From: Pseudomonas sp. GD04091
GTDB lineage: Bacteria > Pseudomonadota > Gammaproteobacteria > Pseudomonadales > Pseudomonadaceae
DNA length: 64,000 nucleotides
NCBI RefSeq assembly: GCF_029836165.1
Contig: NZ_JAOEBG010000009.1
Coordinates: 124,001 to 188,000, forward strand
Direction of reading: 5' to 3'
The first letter of the stretch is position 1. Every line of letters starts with the position of its first letter. Positions 37,924 to 45,178 of this stretch are shown here, one piece after another. A model generated the notes under the pieces. That model searched no databases. It worked only from the letters and a program-made list of their open reading frames with translations, and was not told the origin of the DNA. The translations under genes and the position numbers were made by a program.

Positions 37924-39930
37924 ATGAAATACGTCATAGGCCCCAGCATCGGGGTTGCGCGGGTGGGCAACAGTGAGACCGGCTTCTACCTGGCCCCGGA
38001 AACGCTCGGCGGCCGGCCGCTGGAATGCGACGGGTACGGCAACCAGACGCTCGATCCGCAGCAGCAACCGGTGTACGTCAGCCGCTACAAGGATGCCAAT
38101 GGCAGCGTCAAGCGCCAGGCCGCGCGATTCTGCATCTTCGCCGTGGACGACGATGGCACGGCCACGGAGCTCACCCTCGACAGCCCGAATGTCGAATCCA
38201 TGACCTGGTCGGTCCACTTGGCCAACAAGAAGGCGATCTGGTACAACTTCGCCGAACTGGAGGGCAACCTGCTGCTGGGTGGGCACAACAGCTACAAAGC
38301 CCGCCGTGTTCCGCTGCGCAACGCCACCGTCACCGACGCCACCGAGCGCCAGCAACTCATCATCGACCCGGGCCCCTATCCCGTGTCCGGCCGCCAGAGC
38401 AAGGTCGAGCTCTGCAAAGAGAACACCAGCAACGACTACCGCTTCCGCTCGTTTCCCAAACACGCCACCCAGGGCCAGCAGATCAATACCCTCGGCACCC
38501 TGCGCACCGATGCCAAGGGGCGCCTGCTGGTGCTTGGCGGCCATGGCCACGCCGGTGGCAACGAGTCGATCAGCAGCTTCGCCGGCGCCGACACCTGGCA
38601 TGACGATGTCTCCGACGGCCCCGTCACCTGCACCCTGAAGCTGACCAACCAGCCGGAGCAGACACTCACTGCCTGGTGCATCGTTGGCTCGCCGAAGTTC
38701 GCCCCGGAGCTGGAGAACATCGTCACCCTCGACGACCTGGTGTTCGACGTGGCGGTACGTGAGCTCAACCTGCTGCCAGAGCTGTATCGCAACGGCCAAT
38801 ACCAGACGAGCTACATCGCCAACTACGAACGCGACATCGAACCGATCCTGCGTCGCCCCGCCGGCTACCGCTGGGTCGCCGCGATCCCTTCGCTCAACAG
38901 CTTTTCCCCGCCCCCCTTCGACGCCAAGGACAGTTCATCGGCGAGCCTGAAGTATCGCCAGGACTACTTCTCGCTGTTCCGCAATCCCGGCGACAATGGC
39001 TTCACCGACGGCGCCCAGGCGCAATTGTTCGACCAGAAGTCCGGCATTCCACTGATGCCGCTCAACTCGGGTTCGAACTCGGTCAGCAACCAGTTGCTGG
39101 ACAAGTTCCTGACCCTCACCCGTACCCAGTATTTCCTGCTGGGGCAATGGGCGGCCGGCCAGTTCGTCGTGGAACCGCCCAAGCCACTGCCGGGCGTCAG
39201 CGCGCTGGACCAGGCGAGCATCGGCAACTGCGTGGGCGGCCCCCTGTGCCCGGGCATCGAAGTGACCTGGAGCCTCTACAGCCCCTCGCTCTACGACAAG
39301 CCCTACCAGATCAGGCATCGCCACGACAGCGACTACTACTACGCCAACGGCCTGAGCACCAGCGAGAACGAAACCGATCCGGAAGGCCCGTTCCAGGGCT
39401 GCGAGCCTGGCGACCTGACCAAGCGCATGGCCATTCCATGGCAGGCGGACTTCTACCAGTGCACGGTGCAGAACGTGAACTTCACCGACCCTGCGATCAA
39501 CAAGGATGACGGTGTACCGAAGGCGCCGTCGTACTATGCCTACTGGTGGCCGCCACAAAGCCCGTGGAACGTCATCCCCGGCGACATGACCGCCGCCGCC
39601 CAGCAGGCCTCGGGCATCTCCGCCGGCATGCAATCGATCTACAGCCGCGGGATCAACGGCTACACCGAGATGATCCAGGCCTGGCACTACCTGGGCTTCA
39701 TCACCAATGAAGCCCAGGGGCCATTGCGCGACCTGTACCCGTACTTCATCGAGACCGAGCGCAACAACGACCGCTTCGTGGCGGCCAGCTTCGCCATCGG
39801 CCCGGCCGAGTACGTGCTGGCCGGTACCAGCGGCAACTTCTTCAACACCTGGTATCTCAAGCCGGACGAGAAACTGCCCAGCATCGATGCACGCCAGGTC
39901 GTCACGGCCCGGGGGCACCTTGTTCGCTGA
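37924..39930 (+). CDS. LodA-like quinoprotein amino-acid oxidase (putative CTQ enzyme)
   Basis: A 668-residue protein of the LodA/GoxA family (L-lysine epsilon-oxidase, glycine oxidase), whose members oxidatively deaminate an amino acid and release hydrogen peroxide using a cysteine-tryptophylquinone made from their own side chains. The opening MKYVIGPSIGVARVGNS and the block SIGNCVGGPLCPGIEVTW are family marks. Cys436 in that block and Trp506 in IPWQADFYQC, 70 residues later, are the probable cross-linked pair (65 apart in LodA). There is no signal peptide although relatives are secreted. The ATG at 37924 has AAGGAGAG. It overlaps the flavoprotein gene needed for maturation. Products would include peroxide, so antibacterial or nutritional roles are both possible; the substrate is unknown. 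Confidence 0.85.
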   Translation: MKYVIGPSIGVARVGNSETGFYLAPETLGGRPLECDGYGNQTLDPQQQPVYVSRYKDANGSVKRQAARFCIFAVDDDGTATELTLDSPNVESMTWSVHLANKKAIWYNFAELEGNLLLGGHNSYKARRVPLRNATVTDATERQQLIIDPGPYPVSGRQSKVELCKENTSNDYRFRSFPKHATQGQQINTLGTLRTDAKGRLLVLGGHGHAGGNESISSFAGADTWHDDVSDGPVTCTLKLTNQPEQTLTAWCIVGSPKFAPELENIVTLDDLVFDVAVRELNLLPELYRNGQYQTSYIANYERDIEPILRRPAGYRWVAAIPSLNSFSPPPFDAKDSSSASLKYRQDYFSLFRNPGDNGFTDGAQAQLFDQKSGIPLMPLNSGSNSVSNQLLDKFLTLTRTQYFLLGQWAAGQFVVEPPKPLPGVSALDQASIGNCVGGPLCPGIEVTWSLYSPSLYDKPYQIRHRHDSDYYYANGLSTSENETDPEGPFQGCEPGDLTKRMAIPWQADFYQCTVQNVNFTDPAINKDDGVPKAPSYYAYWWPPQSPWNVIPGDMTAAAQQASGISAGMQSIYSRGINGYTEMIQAWHYLGFITNEAQGPLRDLYPYFIETERNNDRFVAASFAIGPAEYVLAGTSGNFFNTWYLKPDEKLPSIDARQVVTARGHLVR

Positions 39931-41032
39931 CCAGCCGAGGACCGTGGATGTCGTCGTCGTCGGGGGAGGGCCGGCCGGCAGCGCGGCCGCCCTCACCCTG
40001 CGGCGCCACAGCGGTCACTCGGTGATGGTGCTGGAACAACGGGAATACGGGCGGGAGAAGGTCGGTGAGACCCTCTCTCCCGGTGTCCTGCCACTGCTCG
40101 ACTATCTCGGGGTCGGCGAACATTTCCGCCTGGCCGGCTTCAGCCAGTCGTTCGCCTTCACCGCGGCCTGGGGCGACAGCGAAGTCCGCGCCCAGGACTT
40201 TCTGTTCACCGGACGCGGGCACGGCTGGCACCTGGACCGCGCGCGCTTCGACGCCGGATTGGCCAATGCCGCGCGCAGCATGGGCGCGCAATTGCTCACA
40301 GGCGTGCGGGTACGTGAGGTGGAGCGCGATGGCGACAGCTGGAAGTTGCGGGTCGACGGGCTGGAAGGCTCGCCGCAGGTGCACTGCCGCTACCTGATCG
40401 ACGCCACCGGGCGCAGCGCATGGCTGGCCCGGGCAGTGGGCGCCAGCCGCGTCCAGCAGGATCGCCTGGTGGGCATTTCGGCGTATCACGCGGCCACTGA
40501 CACGGTCGTGGAGGGCTGTTCACTGGTCGAGGCCGTCGCGGTGGGCTGGTGGTACAGCGCCCCCGTGCCGGACGGGCGCCTGGTCGCCGTGCTGATGACC
40601 GACGCCGACCTGCTCCAGGCCTCGCATGATGACCGTGAACACTTCTGGCGCACGGCACTCGCCCAGGCCCCGCACACTCGTGCACGCCTGGGCGAGCGGC
40701 AGATCGAGGGTAACCTGCGTGTCTGGCCAGCCCATTCGCAGCAACTCGTGCCCTGTTGCGGCAACGGCTGGGCAGCGGCGGGCGATGCCGTGGCGGCATT
40801 CGACCCGCTATCGTCGATGGGCATCGGCTACGCCTTGAGCACGGGGATCCAGAGCGCCCGGCTGGCCGCCATCAGTCTCGCCGACGCCAGCCATGAGACA
40901 GAGCAGTCCCAGGCCTATCGCATCGATATCCAACGGCATGTCACGGAGTATCAGGCAATGAAACGGGGCTACTACGGCGTCGAATCACGTTATGCCGACC
41001 AGCCTTTCTGGAAGCGCCGCCAGGTCGCATAG
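39920..41032 (+). CDS. LodB-like FAD-dependent tryptophan-modifying maturase
   Basis: A flavoprotein of about 370 residues resembling tryptophan halogenases and p-hydroxybenzoate-hydroxylase-type monooxygenases. It has the FAD-binding VVVVGGGPAGSAAALTLRRH, the GETLSPGVLPLLDYLGV segment, DATGRSAWLARAVG and the second FAD motif AAGDAVAAFDPLSSMGIGYAL. In LodA/LodB systems this protein is required to form the quinone on the oxidase, by hydroxylating the Trp. The start is uncertain: TTG 39920 (overlapping the oxidase by 11 bases) or GTG 39944, which has GAGGA just upstream. The overlap shows coexpression. A tight pair like this supports the oxidase assignment. Confidence 0.85.
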   Translation: MFADQPRTVDVVVVGGGPAGSAAALTLRRHSGHSVMVLEQREYGREKVGETLSPGVLPLLDYLGVGEHFRLAGFSQSFAFTAAWGDSEVRAQDFLFTGRGHGWHLDRARFDAGLANAARSMGAQLLTGVRVREVERDGDSWKLRVDGLEGSPQVHCRYLIDATGRSAWLARAVGASRVQQDRLVGISAYHAATDTVVEGCSLVEAVAVGWWYSAPVPDGRLVAVLMTDADLLQASHDDREHFWRTALAQAPHTRARLGERQIEGNLRVWPAHSQQLVPCCGNGWAAAGDAVAAFDPLSSMGIGYALSTGIQSARLAAISLADASHETEQSQAYRIDIQRHVTEYQAMKRGYYGVESRYADQPFWKRRQVA

Positions 41033-41064
41033 GCGCTGCTTCATGCCTTGTCGGTCAGACCAGC

Positions 41065-41160
41065 TGGGGCCGCTCTGGGGCCCATCGCGGGCAAGCCCGC
41101 TCCCACAGGGTTCGTGCATTCCTTGAGGTTCGCACTGTACCTGTGGGAGCGGGCTTGCCG
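41065..41160. repeat. REP inverted pair
   Basis: Unit one is GGGGCCGCTCTGGGGCCC followed by CGCGGGCAAGCCCGCTCCCACAGG; unit two is the inverse, CCTGTGGGAGCGGGCTTGCCG. It separates the convergent LodB-like and OmpA-like genes. Confidence 0.75.
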
Positions 41161-41180
41161 TTCTTCGCAGCAGCAAAGAC

Positions 41181-41900
41181 TCAGGGGTACTGCTGAACTG
41201 TCCCCTGCTGGTCATACTGCTGACCTGGAATCGGCTTGAGATTGACCTCGACACGACGGTTCTGCGCACGCCCATTGGCGTCGGCGTTGCTGGCGATCGG
41301 TTGGTCCGGGCCCATGCCACGCACACTGACCCGCGATGCGTCGACGCCCTGCGAGGTCAGGTAGGTGCTGACCGCCTGGGCACGGCGCTGCGACAGGTCC
41401 ATGTTGTGCTGACGGCTGCCGGTGCTGTCGGTGAAGCCGACCACTTCGATGGTGTTCTGGTTGAACTGCTTGAACGAACCGGCCAGGTTGTTCAGTGGCG
41501 AGTAGAAGCTTGGGGCGATGTTCGCCGAGTCGGTGGCGAAGGTGATGTTGCCCGGCATGATCAGCTTGATCTGGTCGCCCTGGCGCTGCACTTCCACACC
41601 GGTATTGGCCATCTGCGCCCGCAGTTCGGCTTCCTGCTTGTCGGCGTAGTAACCATAGCCAGCGGCGGCGGCACCCACCGCGGCGGCGCCGATCAGCGCG
41701 CCCTTGCCACGGTTGTTGTGGTCGATGGCGGCACCGGCGATGGCGCCGGCCAGCGCGCCCAGGCCACCGTACTTGGCGGTCTTGCTCATCCCTGTGGAGC
41801 CCTGCGCCTGGCCTTGGTTGTCATAAGGGTTGGGGCTGGCACAACCGGACATCAGGGCAGCGGCGGTAGCGACGATAATCAGACGACGCATGGTGAACAT
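41181..41900 (-). CDS. OmpA-family lipoprotein (YiaD-like)
   Basis: A 239-residue outer-membrane lipoprotein. The lipobox LMSGC puts the lipidated Cys at residue 20; it is followed by a glycine-zipper region (GGLGALAGAIAGAAIDHNNRGKGALIGAAAVGAAAAGYGYY, about 53-92, a membrane-interacting segment) and a C-terminal OmpA peptidoglycan-binding domain (about 130-228, with ITFATDSANI, VVGFTDSTGS, LSQRRAQAVSTYL and NADANGRAQNRRVEV). It should link the outer membrane to the cell wall and may help during envelope stress. The ATG at 41900 is chosen because AGGAGC lies upstream; MRRLII at 41891 is alternative. Confidence 0.9.
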   Translation of the reverse strand: MFTMRRLIIVATAAALMSGCASPNPYDNQGQAQGSTGMSKTAKYGGLGALAGAIAGAAIDHNNRGKGALIGAAAVGAAAAGYGYYADKQEAELRAQMANTGVEVQRQGDQIKLIMPGNITFATDSANIAPSFYSPLNNLAGSFKQFNQNTIEVVGFTDSTGSRQHNMDLSQRRAQAVSTYLTSQGVDASRVSVRGMGPDQPIASNADANGRAQNRRVEVNLKPIPGQQYDQQGTVQQYP

Positions 41901-41995
41901 GGACAAGCTCCTACTGAAATTCAAAAGTGCAGCGGATCACACACGGATCTGTGCCAGTCTTGGATTGCAGCGCAGCGGAAAAATTCCATGAAACC

Positions 41996-42640
41996 TCAGG
42001 CGCGCACAAAGGGGTTTTCGCGCATCTCGTCGCCGAGGCGGGTTTCCGGACCATGGCCGGTCACCACGATGGCATCCTCATCCAGGCGGTACAGCCGCTC
42101 CTTGATGGAACGAACGATAGTCCGCTGATCGCCTCCCCACAAATCGGTACGCCCAACGCCACGGCGGAACAACGTATCGCCGGCGATCAGCAGCTTGTGT
42201 TCGGCGAACCAGAAGCTCATCGATCCTGGCGAATGCCCCGGGGTGTGCAGCGCCACGCCACAACCGCAGGCCAGCGCCTCGTCGTCGCTCAGCCAGCGGT
42301 CCGGCGACGGCACCGGGGTGTAGGGCATGCCGAACATCTGGCACTGCATCTCCAGGTTCTCCCACAGGGGCTGGTCGGCCTTGTGCAGGTGCAACGTGGC
42401 GCCGGTCAGTTCCTTGAGCTTGCCCGAGGCGAGAAAGTGATCGAAGTGGGCGTGGGTGTGGATGATGCTCACCAGGGTCAGGCCGTGGTGTTGCAGGCGG
42501 GCCAGGATCTTCTGCTCGTCGCCGCCCGGGTCGACGACGATGGCCTTCTTGCTGACGGGGTCGCCAATGAGGGTGCAGTTGCACTGCAGCGGGCCGACGG
42601 GGAAGGTTTCGCGGATGAGAGCTACCGAGGTGTTTTCCAT
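41996..42640 (-). CDS. Metallo-beta-lactamase fold hydrolase (GloB/YcbL-like)
   Basis: A 214-residue hydrolase with two metal sites. Ligands are visible in IHTHAHFDHFL (HxHxDH at about 63-68), LHTPGHSPGSMSFWF and AGDTLFRRGVGRTD, and the last His in VVTGHGPETRLGDE. The family includes glyoxalase II (GloB), but this short form corresponds to YcbL-type proteins, which lack the C-terminal substrate-binding domain and whose activity is often a weak glyoxalase II or unknown hydrolase. It lies 98 bases after the kinase gene on the same strand, so co-transcription is possible. Confidence 0.87.
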   Translation of the reverse strand: MENTSVALIRETFPVGPLQCNCTLIGDPVSKKAIVVDPGGDEQKILARLQHHGLTLVSIIHTHAHFDHFLASGKLKELTGATLHLHKADQPLWENLEMQCQMFGMPYTPVPSPDRWLSDDEALACGCGVALHTPGHSPGSMSFWFAEHKLLIAGDTLFRRGVGRTDLWGGDQRTIVRSIKERLYRLDEDAIVVTGHGPETRLGDEMRENPFVRA

Positions 42641-42738
42641 GAAAGAGGATGCGGTCAGTTAATCGAGTAGGGTTTGAACACAGGCTGATGCAGACAGTAA
42701 TACAGCTTCGGCAACTACCTCGGCAACAGCCTCCGCCC

Positions 42739-43431
42739 TCAAGGTAGATACAACCGGAACAACCCGCCCCCCAGTGTTCCGCCATTGGCGATCTCGATCC
42801 GCCCGTGTACCCCATTGCGCTCATGCAGCGCGGCGATCCGCGCGGCAAAGTACAACCCCAGCCCGGTACTGCCGCTCTGCGGATCGATGCCCTGCACGTA
42901 GTCATGCTGACGCTCGAGCATGCGCTGTGGATAACCCGCGCCATCATCGTTGACGCTGATCACCAACTGCTCGCCCTCTTCCTCGATGCTGATCAGCAAG
43001 GCATGGCCGGCATAGCGAATGGCGTTGGTAAGCACATTGGCCACCACCGACGCGACCAGCTCACGGTCGAAGAAGCCCAGCGGGCTTTCGGTGTCGATAC
43101 GCCAGGTGGCGAGGATGTCGCGATGCCTGATGACATCTTCCTGGGCTGCGAGCTGGGCCTCGATGAAGTCATCGAGTTCGTGATAGTCCGGGCAGATGGG
43201 CAACTGGTTGACGCCAAGCTTGTACAAGCCCAGCAGCTGCACGAGCATGCCGTTGAGGTGGCTGAGCTCATGCTCCACCACACCCTGCTCGGTACCGCCA
43301 CGCAACTCTGCGGGCAGACGCGCCAGCCACTGGCTGTGCGCATGAGTGAGCGTCGACAGGGAGTTCTTCAGGTCGTGCACGGTGGAGGCGATCACCGTGG
43401 AGAAATCCAGCCCCTGGTTGTCCTGGTTCAT
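42739..43431 (-). CDS. Soluble sensor histidine kinase partnered with the TPR regulator
   Basis: A compact 230-residue kinase without transmembrane helices or sensor domain. It contains a dimerisation region with candidate phospho-acceptor His19 in STVHDLKNSLSTLTHAH and an ATPase domain with N box (VVANVLTNAIRYAG), G1 box (NDDGAGYP) and G2 box (GSTGLGLYFAARIA). It overlaps the response regulator gene by four bases (ATGA), so the two are translated together and are likely cognate. The input signal may come through the partner protein's TPR region or from another kinase. Function is unknown; similar pairs exist in other pseudomonads but are little studied. Confidence 0.82.
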   Translation of the reverse strand: MNQDNQGLDFSTVIASTVHDLKNSLSTLTHAHSQWLARLPAELRGGTEQGVVEHELSHLNGMLVQLLGLYKLGVNQLPICPDYHELDDFIEAQLAAQEDVIRHRDILATWRIDTESPLGFFDRELVASVVANVLTNAIRYAGHALLISIEEEGEQLVISVNDDGAGYPQRMLERQHDYVQGIDPQSGSTGLGLYFAARIAALHERNGVHGRIEIANGGTLGGGLFRLYLP

Positions 43432-45035
43432 GCGCCGAAAACCCGGATGTGCAGTTTGCGATAACGGTCGTAACGGCTATCACTGGTGGGGATACCGGCC
43501 ACGCTGGTGAGGCAGTCGCGGCACTCCTGCATCAGCGCCGGCGGCGGTGCTTCGCCACCGATGCGCAACAACGCCTGGGCGGTGTTCAAGGCGATGCTGA
43601 TGTTCCTCGGCTGCAACGACAAGGCCTTGCGGAACATGCCCAGCGCCTCGTTGAGCTGCCCCCCCTGGTAGCTGCGCACGCCCTGACGGTTGAGGTCCAC
43701 GGCTTCGGTCACCGCACCGAGCACCACTGGGTCATCGGTGAGCTTGGCCACGTTCTGCATGACCTTGGGATCGTCGCCGTAGGTTTCCACGCAGCCTTTC
43801 AGGATCGAAGTGCCCGCGGCGTCCTGACCGAGCTGCTGCAACTGCCTGGCCACCGTCAAGGCCGCTTCCACGGAGAAGAACTGGTCCATCTTCTCCAGGC
43901 GCAACATCGCCTGCTCGGTGAGCTTGGCCGCGGTCTCAGGATCACCGGCCTGTTGCAGGCTGGCCGCCTTCATCAAGCGGGCGCGTACCTGCAGGCCCTG
44001 GTCCTCGACATTTTCCTTGGCCACCTCGCTGAGCACCGTGTTGATCTCGACCCGTGTGCGGGCGTCAAGACCATTGCCAACGTTCTTGTTCATCAGCGCC
44101 TGGACCAGCCCCAGGTTGCTTTCGGCATCCTTGTAACGCGAGCTTTGCCCCTGGTTCACCGCGTGGCGGTAGGCCTTGGAAGCACTTTCAAAATCGGCGT
44201 TGTCCAGCGCCAGCTTGCCCAGCGCGGCCTGCCGACGGACGGCCAGGGGCGAAAGGCGCACCGCTTCCTCGAGCATGTGCTGGGCACGCTTGGTCTCCCC
44301 CTGGGCCACCAGCACTTCGGCCATGCCGTCATACAGGTTGGGCATGATGGGGAACGCCTTGAGCGCCTGTTCGTATACCCCTTGCGCCTGGGCATGCTGG
44401 CCACGCTTGTGCAGCAGGTTGCCCAGCGCTGCGTAGACCCAAGGCTGAGGACGGCTGGCGAGGATGTTCTTGAGGAACTTCTCCAGCTCTTCGAAACGTT
44501 TGAGATCGCGCAATGCATCGGCACGATAGCGCAGGCACAGGGGCGCGAAGCGCGGATCCTTCTTGCACAGCTCGGCGCAAGCCGCCAATACCTCGGCGGG
44601 CCGCCCACGGTCGAGCGCCTGAAGGATAGGCTTGAGCAAGATCTTGCGCTGGGTCAGCTTCTCAAGGCGCTGGGCCAGGCCGACACGGTTGAAAGGCTTG
44701 GTCAGATAGGCGTCGGGCTCGTGCTCGATGGCACTGAGCACGATGGACTGGCTGCTTTCGGCCGTGACCATGATGAACACGCATTCGTGACTGATCAGCT
44801 TGTCGAGGATCAGGTCCTCGAGCACTTGCTGGCCGTTCTTCTTGCCATCCCCCAGGTGAAAGTCCTGGAGGATGAAGTCATAGCGCTTCTGCCCGCACAT
44901 GCGCAGCGCCTGCTCGCCGCTGTCGGCGGTGTCCACGTCGCGCGCGCCCAACTCGCGGAGCATCGAGCGGGTCGACGTGCGAAAGTCGGTGAAGTCGTCG
45001 ACGATCAGAAAGCTTTTTTGCCCGTACTGCAGCAT
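43428..45035 (-). CDS. Response regulator with C-terminal TPR repeats
   Basis: A 535-residue protein: N-terminal receiver domain (about 1-125), then a long alpha-helical TPR solenoid (about 135-535). The receiver has the acidic pocket VDDFTD, phospho-acceptor Asp58 in FILQDFHLGDGKKNG, and the conserved Lys in AYLTKPFNRV. TPR units such as AALGNLLHKRGQHAQAQGVYEQALKAFP and AALGKLALDNADFESASKAYRHAV point to protein-protein interactions rather than DNA binding. The ATG at 45035 (MLQYGQKSFLIVDD) is chosen, although the ribosome binding site is weak (CAGG). The gene is first in an operon with the kinase that follows. How phosphorylation changes the TPR surface is unknown. Confidence 0.85.
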   Translation of the reverse strand: MLQYGQKSFLIVDDFTDFRTSTRSMLRELGARDVDTADSGEQALRMCGQKRYDFILQDFHLGDGKKNGQQVLEDLILDKLISHECVFIMVTAESSQSIVLSAIEHEPDAYLTKPFNRVGLAQRLEKLTQRKILLKPILQALDRGRPAEVLAACAELCKKDPRFAPLCLRYRADALRDLKRFEELEKFLKNILASRPQPWVYAALGNLLHKRGQHAQAQGVYEQALKAFPIMPNLYDGMAEVLVAQGETKRAQHMLEEAVRLSPLAVRRQAALGKLALDNADFESASKAYRHAVNQGQSSRYKDAESNLGLVQALMNKNVGNGLDARTRVEINTVLSEVAKENVEDQGLQVRARLMKAASLQQAGDPETAAKLTEQAMLRLEKMDQFFSVEAALTVARQLQQLGQDAAGTSILKGCVETYGDDPKVMQNVAKLTDDPVVLGAVTEAVDLNRQGVRSYQGGQLNEALGMFRKALSLQPRNISIALNTAQALLRIGGEAPPPALMQECRDCLTSVAGIPTSDSRYDRYRKLHIRVFGA

Positions 45036-45178
45036 CAACACGACCTGTATCGAGAGAAGTGGGAAGTGGCGATGCATACCGCCGAATCTTGTATCGGCAG
45101 TGGCTCGTGAAAGATGAGTGCGCAAGCATCAGCACCAGATGATAGCGCAGAGCCACCATCCTGACACCTGTGGGGCGC

